Positions 51,064 to 60,351 of a DNA stretch of 60,439 nucleotides are shown in pieces (position 1 is the first letter of the stretch; each line of letters starts with the position of its first letter). The stretch comes from Duganella alba (GTDB taxonomy: Bacteria; Pseudomonadota; Gammaproteobacteria; Burkholderiales; Burkholderiaceae_D), in NCBI RefSeq assembly GCF_009674495.1, contig NZ_WKJN01000034.1, forward strand, positions 1 to 60,439, read 5' to 3'. The notes under the pieces are model-generated. The model saw only the letters and a program-made list of their open reading frames with translations. It ran no database searches and was not told the origin of the DNA. A program made the position numbers and the translations under genes.

Positions 51064-51789
51064 ATGGCTGGACACAGCAAATGGGCCAATATCAAGCACA
51101 AAAAGGCAGCAACTGACGCGAAACGCGGCAAGATCTGGACTCGCCTGATCAAGGAAATCACCGTTGCTGCACGCATGGGCGGCGGCGACATCACGTCGAA
51201 CCCGCGCCTGCGCCTGGCCATCGACAAGGCGGCCGACGCCAATATGCCGAAGGATAACGTGCAGCGCGCCATCACGCGCGGCACCGGCGGCGAAGACGGC
51301 GCGGCCTACGAAGAGGTCCGCTACGAAGGCTACGGCGTCGGCGGCGCGGCCATCATCGTCGACTGCATGACCGACAATCGCGTGCGCACCGTGGCTGAAG
51401 TCCGCAACGCCTTCAACAAGAACGGCGGTAACATGGGCAACGAAGGCTCGGTGGCCTTCATGTTCAAGCACTGCGGCCAGTTCCTGTTCGCGCCGGGCAC
51501 CAATGAAGACGCGCTGATGGAAGCGGCGCTGGAAGCCGGCGCCGAAGACGTGGTCACCGACGAAGAAGGCGGCATCGAAGTGCTGTGCGGACCGCACGAC
51601 TTCGCCGCCGTCAAGGATGCGCTGGAAGCCAAGGGCTTCAAGGCCGAAGTGGCCGAGATCATCATGAAGCCGGACGTCGAAATCGCCGTCACCGGCGACA
51701 ACGCGATCAAGATGCAGAAACTGCTGGACGCGCTGGAAGCGCTGGACGATGTGCAGGAAGTGTATTCCAACACGCTAATCGAAGACTGA
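51064..51789 (+). CDS. yebC: YebC/PmpR family protein
   Basis: 241 residues. MAGHSKWANIKHKKAATDAKRGKIWTRLIKEI is the family start and NPRLRLAIDKAADANMPKDNVQRAI the next block. YebC proteins are known as regulators and, more recently, as translation factors that help ribosomes at proline stretches. It opens the plus-strand operon that runs to rng; purD follows after 17 bases. The promoter lies in the 200-base gap to the divergent phoD-like gene. Confidence 0.96.
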   Translation: MAGHSKWANIKHKKAATDAKRGKIWTRLIKEITVAARMGGGDITSNPRLRLAIDKAADANMPKDNVQRAITRGTGGEDGAAYEEVRYEGYGVGGAAIIVDCMTDNRVRTVAEVRNAFNKNGGNMGNEGSVAFMFKHCGQFLFAPGTNEDALMEAALEAGAEDVVTDEEGGIEVLCGPHDFAAVKDALEAKGFKAEVAEIIMKPDVEIAVTGDNAIKMQKLLDALEALDDVQEVYSNTLIED

Positions 51790-51806
51790 GCGAAGACTGA
51801 GGAATT

Positions 51807-53075
51807 ATGAAAATATTGGTAGTCGGCTCCGGCGGCCGTGAACATGCGCTGGCCTGGAAACTGGCGCAGTCCGAGCGCATCCAGATGGTGTATGTGGCCC
51901 CAGGCAACGGCGGCACGGCGCGCGACACGCGCCTGGTCAACGTCAACATCACCGACCTGCACGAACTGGCGAACTTCGTTGAAAGCGAAGGCATCAGCCT
52001 GACCGTGGTGGGTCCGGAGACTCCGCTGGCCGGCGGCATCGTCAACCTGTTCCGCGCGCGCGGCCTGAAGGTATTCGGCCCGACCAAGGAAGCGGCGCAG
52101 CTGGAGTCGTCGAAAGACTTCGCCAAGGCGTTCATGCAGCGTCACGGCATCCCGACCGCCAAGTATCAGACTTTCTCGGACGTGGCGCAAGCGCACGCCT
52201 ACATCGACGCCAACGGCGCGCCGATCGTCATCAAGGCCGACGGCCTGGCCGCCGGCAAGGGCGTGGTGGTGGCCCTGTCGCTGGACGAAGCGCACCGCGC
52301 GGTGGACGACATGCTGGCCGATAACCGCTTCGGCGACGCCGGCGCCCGCATCGTCATCGAGGAATTCCTGGCCGGCGAAGAAGCCAGCTTCATCGTCATG
52401 TGCGACGGCAAGAACATCCTGCCGCTGGCCACCAGCCAGGACCACAAGCGCCTGAAGGACAACGACGAAGGCCCGAACACCGGCGGCATGGGCGCCTACT
52501 CGCCAGCCCCGATCGTGACGCCGGCCATGCACGCCCGCGTGATGCGCGAGATCATCAACCCGACCATCGCAGGCATGGCGAAGGACGGCATCGTCTTCAC
52601 CGGCTTCCTGTACGCCGGCCTGATGATCGACGCCGCCGGCAATCCGCGCACGCTGGAATTCAACTGCCGCATGGGCGATCCGGAAACGCAACCGATCATG
52701 TCGCGCCTGAAGACCGACCTGGTGGCGGTGATGGAACACGCCGTCAACGGCACGCTGGACCAGATCGAACTGGAATGGGACCGCCGCACCGCCGTCGGCG
52801 TGGTGCTGGCCGCCGCCGGCTATCCGGACGCGCCGCTGAAAGGCGCCGTGATCGAAGGCATCCCGGCCGAAACGCCGGAAACCGTGACCTTCCACGCCGG
52901 CACCGCCGAAGTGGACGGCCAGTTGCAGGTGACCGGCGGCCGTGTGCTGTGCGTGGTCGGCCTGGGCGACAGCGTCAAGCTGGCGCAGAAAACGGCTTAC
53001 GAAGTGGTCGACCAGATCAGCTTTGAAGGCATGCAGTGCCGCCGCGACATCGGCTGGCGTGGGCTGAAGCACTAA
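51807..53075 (+). CDS. purD: Phosphoribosylamine-glycine ligase
   Basis: 422 residues, cytoplasmic, second step of purine synthesis. MKILVVGSGGREHALAWKL at the start, GPTKEAAQLESSKDFAKAFMQRHGIPTA, the ATP-grasp core IVIKADGLAAGKGVVVA, DHKRLKDNDEGPNTGGMGAYSPAP and FNCRMGDPETQPI are all there. ATG 51807 has GAGGAATT before it. Next gene, hemF, starts 1 base after its stop. Confidence 0.97.
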   Translation: MKILVVGSGGREHALAWKLAQSERIQMVYVAPGNGGTARDTRLVNVNITDLHELANFVESEGISLTVVGPETPLAGGIVNLFRARGLKVFGPTKEAAQLESSKDFAKAFMQRHGIPTAKYQTFSDVAQAHAYIDANGAPIVIKADGLAAGKGVVVALSLDEAHRAVDDMLADNRFGDAGARIVIEEFLAGEEASFIVMCDGKNILPLATSQDHKRLKDNDEGPNTGGMGAYSPAPIVTPAMHARVMREIINPTIAGMAKDGIVFTGFLYAGLMIDAAGNPRTLEFNCRMGDPETQPIMSRLKTDLVAVMEHAVNGTLDQIELEWDRRTAVGVVLAAAGYPDAPLKGAVIEGIPAETPETVTFHAGTAEVDGQLQVTGGRVLCVVGLGDSVKLAQKTAYEVVDQISFEGMQCRRDIGWRGLKH

Positions 53076-53076
53076 G

Positions 53077-54003
53077 ATGCCGTCCCTGCCGTCTTCTCCT
53101 CCGCAGCCCGCAGCAGTCAAGGCCTGGCTGCTCGACCTGCAAAGCCGCATCGTGCAGGCGCTGGAAGCCGTCGACGGCAAGGACTTCCTGCGCGACGAGT
53201 GGCAGCGCGCGGAAGGCGGCGGCGGCATTTCGCGCCTGGTGGAAGAAGGCAATGTGATCGAACGCGGCGGTGTGAACTTCTCGCACGTGCTGGGCGCGAA
53301 GCTGCCGCCATCGGCGTCGGCGCACCGTCCTGACATCGGCGGCAATCCGTGGGAAGCCATGGGCGTGTCGCTGGTGATCCATCCGCGTAATCCGTATGCG
53401 CCGACGGTGCACATGAACGTGCGCTTTTTCAGCACCACCAATGCGGCGGGCGAACCGGTATGGTGGTTCGGCGGCGGCATGGACCTGACGCCGTATTACG
53501 GTTTCAAGGAAGACGTCAGACACTTCCACCAGACCTGCCATGACGCCCTCGCCCCGTTCGGCGACGACCTGCACGGCAAGTTTAAAAAATGGTGCGACGA
53601 GTATTTCTACCTGAAGCACCGCCAGGAGGCGCGCGGCGTCGGCGGCATCTTCTTCGATGACCACAACGCCGATGGTTTCGCGCAAAGCTTCGCCATGACG
53701 CAAAGCGTCGGCGACGCTTTCATCAAGGCTTACCTGCCGATCCTGGCACAGCGCAAGGACACGCCGTACGGCGAGCGCGAACGCGACTTCCAGGCCTACC
53801 GGCGCGGCCGCTATGTCGAATTCAATCTGGTGTTCGACCGCGGCACGCTGTTCGGCCTGCAATCCGGCGGCCGCACCGAGGCGATCCTGATGTCGATGCC
53901 GCCGATCGTCAAATGGCGCTATCGCTGGGAGCCGGAGGACGGCACGCCGGAAGCGGCGCTGTACACCGACTTCCTGCCGCATCGCGACTGGCTCGCCGCG
54001 TGA
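53077..54003 (+). CDS. hemF: Oxygen-dependent coproporphyrinogen III oxidase
   Basis: 308 residues, cytoplasmic homodimer. It decarboxylates coproporphyrinogen III to protoporphyrinogen IX with O2. GGGISRLVEEGNVIERGGVNFSHV, NPYAPTVHMNVRFF, WWFGGGMDLTPYYGF, KKWCDEYFYLKHR and GIFFDD are family blocks. It would feed the heme pool which the heme oxygenase in this window consumes. Its start follows the purD stop after one base. Confidence 0.97.
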   Translation: MPSLPSSPPQPAAVKAWLLDLQSRIVQALEAVDGKDFLRDEWQRAEGGGGISRLVEEGNVIERGGVNFSHVLGAKLPPSASAHRPDIGGNPWEAMGVSLVIHPRNPYAPTVHMNVRFFSTTNAAGEPVWWFGGGMDLTPYYGFKEDVRHFHQTCHDALAPFGDDLHGKFKKWCDEYFYLKHRQEARGVGGIFFDDHNADGFAQSFAMTQSVGDAFIKAYLPILAQRKDTPYGERERDFQAYRRGRYVEFNLVFDRGTLFGLQSGGRTEAILMSMPPIVKWRYRWEPEDGTPEAALYTDFLPHRDWLAA

Positions 54004-54005
54004 CG

Positions 54006-54665
54006 ATGGCCTACCGCGTCGCACTGCTGGGAGGCAGCTACGATCCGGTGCATCTAGGTCACGTCGCGTTGGGCGAATACTTCGCCAACCTGCTGCAAGT
54101 CGACCAGTTGCGCGTGATCCCCACCGGCCTGCCGTGGCAGAAAACCTCGCTGAAGGCGTCGGCGCAACAGCGCGCCGACATGGTGGCGCTGGCGTTTGCC
54201 GGCCGGCCGTTCAGCGTGGCGGTGGACATGCAGGAAATCGCGCGCGGCGCCCAGGGGCTGCCGACGTATTCCATCGACACCTTGCGCCAGGTGCGCGCCG
54301 AACTGGGGCCGCAGGCTTCCATCAGTTTCCTGATGGGCGCCGACCAGTTGCAGCGGCTCGACACCTGGCACGAATGGCAGGCGCTGTTCGACTACGCGCA
54401 TTTTTGCGTAGCGGCCCGCCCGGGCTATGACATTGCCACCGCCGGCCTGCCGCCGGCAGTGGCGCAGGCGTTCTCCAGCCGACTGGGAACGCCGGAACAA
54501 ATCCGTAACACGCCGCATGGTCTGACTTATCTGGCACAAGACTTCGCGGTGGATATCTCTGCTACCCAGATACGTGCGGCATTACAACGGGGGGAACCGG
54601 CAAACTCGCTTATCCCGCCGCTAGTGCTAGACTATATTGAACAACATCATCTATACAAAAGCTAA
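54006..54665 (+). CDS. nadD: Nicotinate-nucleotide adenylyltransferase
   Basis: 219 residues. GGSYDPVHLGHVAL holds the nucleotidyltransferase H-x-x-H motif (HLGH) and DISATQIRAALQRG the ISST-R-like ATP loop; FLMGADQLQRLDTWHEW is also typical. It makes deamido-NAD from NaMN. ATG 54006 lies 2 bases after the hemF stop, and its TAA shares a base with the rsfS ATG, so the genes are coupled. Confidence 0.96.
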   Translation: MAYRVALLGGSYDPVHLGHVALGEYFANLLQVDQLRVIPTGLPWQKTSLKASAQQRADMVALAFAGRPFSVAVDMQEIARGAQGLPTYSIDTLRQVRAELGPQASISFLMGADQLQRLDTWHEWQALFDYAHFCVAARPGYDIATAGLPPAVAQAFSSRLGTPEQIRNTPHGLTYLAQDFAVDISATQIRAALQRGEPANSLIPPLVLDYIEQHHLYKS

Positions 54666-55345
54666 TGGACATCAAAAAACTGCAAACCCTGGTCGTTGAC
54701 GCCCTTGAAGACGTCAAGGCCCAAGACATCGTCCTGTTCGACACGACCCACCTGACCAGCCTGTTCGACCGCATCGCCATCGCGTCCGGTACCTCGAACC
54801 GCCAGACCAAGGCGCTGGCCGCCTCGGTGCGCGACAAGGTGAAAGCCGCCGGCGGCGACGTCTACGGCATGGAAGGCGAGGACACCGGTGAATGGGTGCT
54901 GGTCGACCTGGGCGACATCATCGTCCACATCATGCAGGCGCCGATCCGCGCTTACTACCGCCTGGAAGAAATCTGGGGCGACAAGCCGGTGAAACTGGGC
55001 GCCGCCAAGCGCAAGAACACCGTTGAAGGCGAAGCCGCCGCCGAGCCGAAGAAAGTCAGCAGCCACCTGGCCGCCGGCAAAAAAGCCGTCGACGCCTCGC
55101 CGGTGGTCGAGAAAAAGACCCCGGCCCGCAAGCCTGCCGCCGCCAAGGCCACCGCTGTCAAGAAGACCGCCGCCAAGCCGGCCGCCGTCCCGGCCGGCAA
55201 GAAGATCAAGGTTGGCGCACCCAAAGCCAGCGTTGCCGCCGTCAAGGCACTGAAAGCGACGCCGAAGCCACGCGCCACCAAGCCGAAGGCCGAAGAAGCG
55301 CCAGCCAAGACCGTCATCAAGCGTATCAAAAAAGCTGCCGAGTAA
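54665..55345 (+). CDS. rsfS: Ribosome silencing factor with Lys/Ala-rich tail
   Basis: 226 residues, about twice the usual RsfS length. Residues 1-110 are the RsfS domain (DIVLFDTTHLTSLFDRIAIASGTSNRQTKALA, GEWVLVDLGDIIVHIM, YYRLEEIW), which binds uL14 and stops subunit joining. Residues 115-226 are a histone-H1-like tail rich in Lys, Ala and Pro (KKTAAKPAA, PKPRATKPKA). Such tails occur in several Burkholderiales proteins and probably bind rRNA or nucleic acid. rlmH follows after 6 bases. Confidence 0.94.
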   Translation: MDIKKLQTLVVDALEDVKAQDIVLFDTTHLTSLFDRIAIASGTSNRQTKALAASVRDKVKAAGGDVYGMEGEDTGEWVLVDLGDIIVHIMQAPIRAYYRLEEIWGDKPVKLGAAKRKNTVEGEAAAEPKKVSSHLAAGKKAVDASPVVEKKTPARKPAAAKATAVKKTAAKPAAVPAGKKIKVGAPKASVAAVKALKATPKPRATKPKAEEAPAKTVIKRIKKAAE

Positions 55346-55351
55346 TCCGCC

Positions 55352-55822
55352 ATGCAGCTGATCATCGCTGCGGTCGGCCACAAGATGCCGGCCTGGATCG
55401 AAACCGGCTACGCCGAGTATGTGAAGCGCATGCCGCCGGAACTGAAGATCGTGCTGAAGGAAATCAAGCCGGTCGAACGTTCCGGCAGCAAGACCGCCGC
55501 CACCGCGATGGCGCTGGAACGCGAGCGCATCGAGGCGGCGCTGCCGAAATCGGTGCGCATCATCGCCCTCGATGAACGCGGCAAGGACCTGACTTCGGTC
55601 GGCCTGTCGCAGCAGCTGGAAGCCTGGCAGCAGGACGGCCGCGACACCGCCTTTCTGATCGGCGGCGCCGACGGCCTCGATCCGGCACTGAAGGCGCGCG
55701 CCGAAGGGCTGATCCGCATCTCCAGCATGACGCTGCCACATGGTATGGTGCGGGTCATGCTGGCCGAGCAGCTGTACCGCGCCTGGACCATTACGCAGAA
55801 CCACCCTTATCACCGCGTCTAA
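55352..55822 (+). CDS. rlmH: 23S rRNA pseudouridine-1915 N3-methyltransferase
   Basis: 156 residues, SPOUT fold with C-terminal trefoil knot: LIIAAVGHKMPAWIETGYAEYVKRMP, IALDERGKDLTS, FLIGGADGLDP and SMTLPHGMVRVMLAEQLYRAWTITQNHPYHR. It methylates helix 69 of 23S rRNA on the 70S ribosome. Standing behind rsfS as in most proteobacteria. Confidence 0.97.
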   Translation: MQLIIAAVGHKMPAWIETGYAEYVKRMPPELKIVLKEIKPVERSGSKTAATAMALERERIEAALPKSVRIIALDERGKDLTSVGLSQQLEAWQQDGRDTAFLIGGADGLDPALKARAEGLIRISSMTLPHGMVRVMLAEQLYRAWTITQNHPYHRV

Positions 55823-55832
55823 CAACAACCAT

Positions 55833-56453
55833 ATGAAACCGGTCGACAAGAAGATCTACCTTGCCTCCAAAAGCCCGCGCCGGCGCGAACTGCTGCGCCA
55901 GGTGGGCATCGACTTCGAACTTCTGCTGCTGCGCAACGACGGCCCGCGCGGCGCCGACGTGACGGAGGAAGTGCTGCCCGGCGAGGCGCCGCTCGACTAC
56001 GTGGCGCGCGTGGCCAAGGAAAAAGCCGTGTTCGCGGCGGATCTCGTGGTGCGCCGCCGCATGGCGCCGCGCCCGGTGCTGTCGGCCGACACCACCGTCA
56101 CCATCGACGGCGCCATCCTCGGCAAGCCGGCCACGCCGGCCGAAGCGATCGCCATGCTGCAGCAGCTGTCGGGCCGCACGCACCAGGTGCTGACCGCCAT
56201 CGCGGTGGAAGCGGCCGGCTTCTCGGCGCAGATCACCCAGGTGTCGGAGGTGCGCTTCGGCGTGCTGTCGCCGGCCGCCATCGCCGCCTACTGCGCCACC
56301 GCCGAGCCCTACGACAAGGCCGGCGCCTACGGCATCCAGGGCCCCGCCGCCGCCTTCATCGAACACATCGCCGGCAGCCATTCGGGCATCATGGGCCTGC
56401 CCATCTACGAAACGGTGCAGCTGCTGCGTCAGGCGGGTTTGCCGCTGCCGTAG
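55833..56453 (+). CDS. Maf family nucleotide pyrophosphatase
   Basis: 206 residues. IYLASKSPRRRELLRQVGIDF is the N-terminal Maf motif, SADTTVTIDG with LGKP the catalytic part, and YDKAGAYGIQG the next; KAGAYGIQGP with GSHSGIMGLP completes it. Maf proteins hydrolyse dTTP/UTP or modified nucleotides; the Arg-rich motif is of the YhdE type, but subfamily choice is not certain. ATG 55833 stands 10 bases after rlmH. Confidence 0.94.
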   Translation: MKPVDKKIYLASKSPRRRELLRQVGIDFELLLLRNDGPRGADVTEEVLPGEAPLDYVARVAKEKAVFAADLVVRRRMAPRPVLSADTTVTIDGAILGKPATPAEAIAMLQQLSGRTHQVLTAIAVEAAGFSAQITQVSEVRFGVLSPAAIAAYCATAEPYDKAGAYGIQGPAAAFIEHIAGSHSGIMGLPIYETVQLLRQAGLPLP

Positions 56454-56472
56454 TAGCGTGTATGATCGGGGC

Positions 56473-57939
56473 ATGAACGAAGACATCCTGATCAACATCA
56501 CTCCGCAGGAAACCCGCGTCGCCCTCATCATGCAGGGCGCCGTGCAGGAACTCCACATCGAACGCACCCTCACGCGCGGCCTGGCCGGCAACGTCTACTC
56601 CGGCAAGGTGGTGCGCGTGCTGCCCGGCATGCAGTCGGCCTTCATCGACATCGGCCTGGAACGCGCGGCCTTCCTGCACGTGGCCGACATCTGGGAAGCC
56701 CGCCCGCACGACGGCGGCAACAACGCCACGCCGACGCCGATCGAAAAGCTGCTGTTCGACGGCCAGGTGCTGACGGTGCAGGTGATCAAGGACCCGATCG
56801 GCACCAAGGGCGCGCGGCTGTCGACGCAGATCTCGATCGCCGGCCGCATGCTGGTCTACCTGCCGCAGGATGCGCACATCGGCATCTCGCAGAAAATCGA
56901 AAAGGAAGCGGAGCGCGAAGCGCTGCGCACGCGCCTGCAAAGCCTGCTGCCGGCCGATGAAAAAGGCGGCTACATCGTGCGCACGCAGGCCGAGGACGCC
57001 TCGGACTCCGACATCGCCGCCGACGTCGAATACCTGCGCAAGACCTGGGCCGCCATCACCCACGGCGCCCGCACCAGGCCGGCCACCACGCTGCTGCACC
57101 AGGACTTGAGCCTGGCCCAGCGCGTGCTGCGCGACTTCGTGCACGACGAGACCGCCACCATCCAGGTCGACTCGCGCGAGAACTACCTGAACCTGCAGGA
57201 ATTCGGCCAGGCCTACACGCCGGGCGTGCTGCCGCGCCTGCACCACTACACCGGCGAACGGCCGCTGTTCGACCTGTACGGCGTGGAGGAAGAGATCCTG
57301 CGCGCGCTGGGCCGGCGCGTGGACCTGAAGTCCGGCGGCTACCTGATCGTCGACCAGACCGAGGCGATGACCACCATCGACGTCAACACCGGCGGCTTCG
57401 TCGGCGGCCGCAATTTCGCCGATACGATCTTCAAGACCAACCTGGAAGCGGCGCACGCGATCGCGCGCCAGCTGCGGCTGCGCAACCTGGGCGGCATCAT
57501 CATCCTCGACTTCATCGACATGGAGAACAGCGAGCACCGCAACGCCGTGCTGGGCGAGCTCAAGAAAGCGCTGGCGCGCGACCGCACCAAGGTGTCGGTC
57601 AGCGGCTTCTCGGCGCTGGGGCTGGTGGAGATGACGCGCAAGCGCACCCGCGAATCGCTGGCGCACATCCTGTGCGAACCGTGCCCGGCCTGCAACGGCA
57701 AGGGCCAGGTGAAAACCTCGCGCACCATCTGCTACGAAATCCTGCGCGAACTGCTGCGCGAAGCCAAGCAGTTCAACCCGCGCGAATTCCGCATCCTGGC
57801 GTCGCAGGAAGTGGTCGACATGTTCCTCGAAGAAGAGTCCCAGCACCTGGCGATGCTGGGCGATTTCATCGGCAAGAAAATCTCGCTGCAGGTGGAAACC
57901 GCCTACCATCAGGAACAGTACGACGTGATCCTGATGTAG
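56473..57939 (+). CDS. rng: Ribonuclease G
   Basis: 488 residues, the RNase G length without the C-terminal scaffold of RNase E. S1 domain at the N terminus (GNVYSGKVVRVLPGMQSAFIDIGLERAAFLH), then the RNase H-like and DNase I-like core with metal ligands in TIDVNTGGFVGGRN and IIILDFIDM; the zinc-link CEPCPACNG follows. It matures 16S rRNA and degrades mRNAs. ATG 56473 is preferred over 56458 because it matches the family start MNEDILINITPQETRVA. A hairpin follows the stop, so the operon likely ends here. Confidence 0.97.
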   Translation: MNEDILINITPQETRVALIMQGAVQELHIERTLTRGLAGNVYSGKVVRVLPGMQSAFIDIGLERAAFLHVADIWEARPHDGGNNATPTPIEKLLFDGQVLTVQVIKDPIGTKGARLSTQISIAGRMLVYLPQDAHIGISQKIEKEAEREALRTRLQSLLPADEKGGYIVRTQAEDASDSDIAADVEYLRKTWAAITHGARTRPATTLLHQDLSLAQRVLRDFVHDETATIQVDSRENYLNLQEFGQAYTPGVLPRLHHYTGERPLFDLYGVEEEILRALGRRVDLKSGGYLIVDQTEAMTTIDVNTGGFVGGRNFADTIFKTNLEAAHAIARQLRLRNLGGIIILDFIDMENSEHRNAVLGELKKALARDRTKVSVSGFSALGLVEMTRKRTRESLAHILCEPCPACNGKGQVKTSRTICYEILRELLREAKQFNPREFRILASQEVVDMFLEEESQHLAMLGDFIGKKISLQVETAYHQEQYDVILM

Positions 57940-57978
57940 TGCACGCTCGCAACCGAATGTTCTTGTAAGCAAACTTCC

Positions 57979-58001
57979 CGGTCCGCGCCACGCGGACCGG
58001 C
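57979..58001 (+). terminator. Hairpin terminator after rng
   Basis: CCGGTCCGCG and CGCGGACCGG pair perfectly over 10 bp around a CCA loop, 40 bases after the rng stop, followed by CGTCTTCCCCCTT. The T-run is poor but the stem is very stable. A second hairpin GCCGCCGCC/GGCGGCGGT follows at about 58019-58038. Confidence 0.75.
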
Positions 58002-58201
58002 GTCTTCCCCCTTCCCGGCCGCCGCCCCGGCGGCGGTTTCAGCACTTTCGCGAAACGCGCGCACGTATCCGAAAGACACGCGCCGGCCCCTCCCCTACCA
58101 TCATCTGACCGGCATCGCCCATGCGCCGCCGGCGACGGCACGCCCGGTGGCGGCCGCGCCATTGACCGCTGCCCTCCGCCGGGAACACACGACGCATCAC
58201 C

Positions 58202-59275
58202 TTGAGCATCATAAAAAAAAGAAAACAGCCGCGCCACGCAGCCGGCGCCGGCGCCAGCGCCGCCATCCATCCGCTCTACACGCTGCGCCCGCTGCTCGGC
58301 CTGCTGGAGGCGGCCGGCGTGACGCCCGAGGCGGCGCTGCGCGGCGTCGGCGTGCTGCCGTCGGTGCTGGAGCAGCCCTACGCCCTGCTGTCGCAGCGGC
58401 AGATGATCACCGTCTACGACAACGTGCTGGCGCTGGCGCCGGCCGACACCTGCGCGCTGACGCTCGGCCTGTCGTGCCGCCTCAGCGACCTCGGGCTTTA
58501 CGGCTACGCGCTGCACAGCAGTGCACGCCTGCGCGACGGCTGCGCGTTCGCGCTGCGCCACCGCGCATTGGCGCTACCCATGACCGAGCTGGCGCTGGCC
58601 GAAACGGACCAGGAGGCCTGCTGGACCATCGGCCTGCAGGCGGACGTCACGCTGTCCAGCGCGCTGCGGCAGTTCGTGCTGGGCTACCAGAGCGGACTGC
58701 TGATGGCCATCCACCGCCAGATGACGCCGCCGTCCCAGGGCGGGTTCCGGCTCACGACGGCCAGCCTGGCCTGCCCGCCGCCGCGGCGCGCGGCCGCCTA
58801 CCACACCGTGCTTGGCTGTCCCATCGCCTTCAACGCCGCTGAAACCCGGCTGCACTTCAGCGCGGCCTGGCTGGACCTGCCGCCGCCCGGCGCCCATGCG
58901 CTGACGTTCCGGCTGCTCGCGGACGCCTGCGACGCGCTGCGCCACCGCGCCGGCGCCGGCGGCGACCTCGTCGATGTCATCGAAGGCATGCTGCTGAACC
59001 AGCCGGCGCGGCTGGCCACCATCGACCAGATGGCCGCGCGGCTGCAACTGCATCCGCGCACGCTGCGGCGGCGCCTGGCGCAACAGGGCGTCAGCTACCG
59101 CGACATCGTCGACCAGGTACGCTTCCAGCTGGCCGCGCGCTACCTGGCCGACCCCGCGCTGACGCACGAGGCGATCTCGGAAAAGCTCGGCTTCAGCGAC
59201 GCCTCGAGCTTCCGCCGCGCCTTCAAGCGCTGGAGCCGGCTGTCGCCCAAGGCCTTCCGCCACGGCGACCACTGA
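58202..59275 (+). CDS. AraC family transcriptional regulator (Arabinose_bd type)
   Basis: 357 residues. The N-terminal 200 residues are the substrate domain found in OruR/ArgR-like AraC proteins (LYTLRPLLGLLEAAGVTPEAALRGVGV). The HTH pair is near the end: TIDQMAARLQLHPRTLRRRLAQQGVSYRDIVDQVRFQLAARYL and SEKLGFSDASSFRRAFKRW. There is no ATG before residue 67, so the start is TTG 58202, without clear ribosome site; low translation or a misplaced start are possible. Its target is not evident. Confidence 0.85.
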   Translation: MSIIKKRKQPRHAAGAGASAAIHPLYTLRPLLGLLEAAGVTPEAALRGVGVLPSVLEQPYALLSQRQMITVYDNVLALAPADTCALTLGLSCRLSDLGLYGYALHSSARLRDGCAFALRHRALALPMTELALAETDQEACWTIGLQADVTLSSALRQFVLGYQSGLLMAIHRQMTPPSQGGFRLTTASLACPPPRRAAAYHTVLGCPIAFNAAETRLHFSAAWLDLPPPGAHALTFRLLADACDALRHRAGAGGDLVDVIEGMLLNQPARLATIDQMAARLQLHPRTLRRRLAQQGVSYRDIVDQVRFQLAARYLADPALTHEAISEKLGFSDASSFRRAFKRWSRLSPKAFRHGDH

Positions 59276-59478
59276 CGCCGCCGCCGCGTCCTCCGCAGTG
59301 TCCTCTTTTGTCGCGCGAATTGTCCGAAACAGCACTCCCGGTCCGTTGCGGCCAATGCGAGAATCCACCCTACAACCACCGTTGAACTGCACCCAGCAGG
59401 TCATCTCACTTCACAGGGATATACCATGCGCCAGTGTCCACCGACCGCACACCCGCACCGCGCCTGCGGAGGCGTTTT

Positions 59479-60333
59479 ATGAACCTCTGCATCGAGGAGC
59501 GCGCTGGCCGCCAGCCAGCTGTCCTCGAAGCGCACTGCCACGGCATGCACATCCGTATCGGCAGGGGCTTGTACCACGAGCCGCGCGAGCGCAGCCACGA
59601 CGACCACGAAATCGCCGCGCCGGGCACCCATGCGTCGGCCATCCTCACCTACCGCGACGCCGACGGCGAGCCGCAGCAGATCAAGGTGTCGGACCGGCAT
59701 ATCTGCGTCATCCCGGCCGGCCACGTGCACACGGCCGCCTGGCCCTCGGAGGCGCAGCTCACCAGCATCGCCGTCAAGCCGGCCTTCCTGCACGCGCTGG
59801 CGCGCGCCAACGGCTATCTCGGCCATGAAATCGCGCCGCAGTACGCCTCGGTCGATCCCTTCATGTGGCATATGGCGCGCTCGATCGAGCAGCAGATGCA
59901 AAGCCGGCGCGAACTGGAAAAATCGTATGTCGAATCGGTGGCCATCATCATCGGCCAGCACCTGCTGTGCACCTATACCGACACGCCGGCGCCGTCGGCC
60001 AGCCTGGGCGGGCTGCCGCGCTACAAGATTCGCCGCGCCGTCGACTACATCCGCGCCCACTTCCAGGAAGACATCGGCTTCAAGGACATCGCCGACCAGC
60101 TCGACATGAGCCCGTACCACTTCGCCCGCATGTTCAAGCACTCGATGCAGGAATCGCCGCACCAGTTCATCATGCGCTGCCGCATCGAGTCGGCCAAGAA
60201 GATGCTGATCGAAAGCGACAAGAGCATCGCCGATATCGCCTTCGACGTGGGCTACAAAAGCCAGAGCTACTTCACCACGCGCTTTGCGCTGCTGGTGGGG
60301 GTCACGCCGGCCGCCTTTCGCGGCGCGCGCTAG
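59479..60333 (+). CDS. AraC family transcriptional regulator
   Basis: 284 residues. The N-terminal half is a cupin-like effector domain (DRHICVIPAGHVHTAAWPSEA); the C-terminal 100 residues have two HTH motifs, FKDIADQLDMSPYHFARMFKHSMQESPHQFIMRCRIESAKKML and IADIAFDVGYKSQSYFTTRFALLVGVTP. GGAGG precedes ATG 59479 with 7-base spacing, which settles the start over 59434. Its own gene stands alone; target unknown. Confidence 0.9.
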   Translation: MNLCIEERAGRQPAVLEAHCHGMHIRIGRGLYHEPRERSHDDHEIAAPGTHASAILTYRDADGEPQQIKVSDRHICVIPAGHVHTAAWPSEAQLTSIAVKPAFLHALARANGYLGHEIAPQYASVDPFMWHMARSIEQQMQSRRELEKSYVESVAIIIGQHLLCTYTDTPAPSASLGGLPRYKIRRAVDYIRAHFQEDIGFKDIADQLDMSPYHFARMFKHSMQESPHQFIMRCRIESAKKMLIESDKSIADIAFDVGYKSQSYFTTRFALLVGVTPAAFRGAR

Positions 60334-60351
60334 CCGGCGCGCCGCCCGGCC

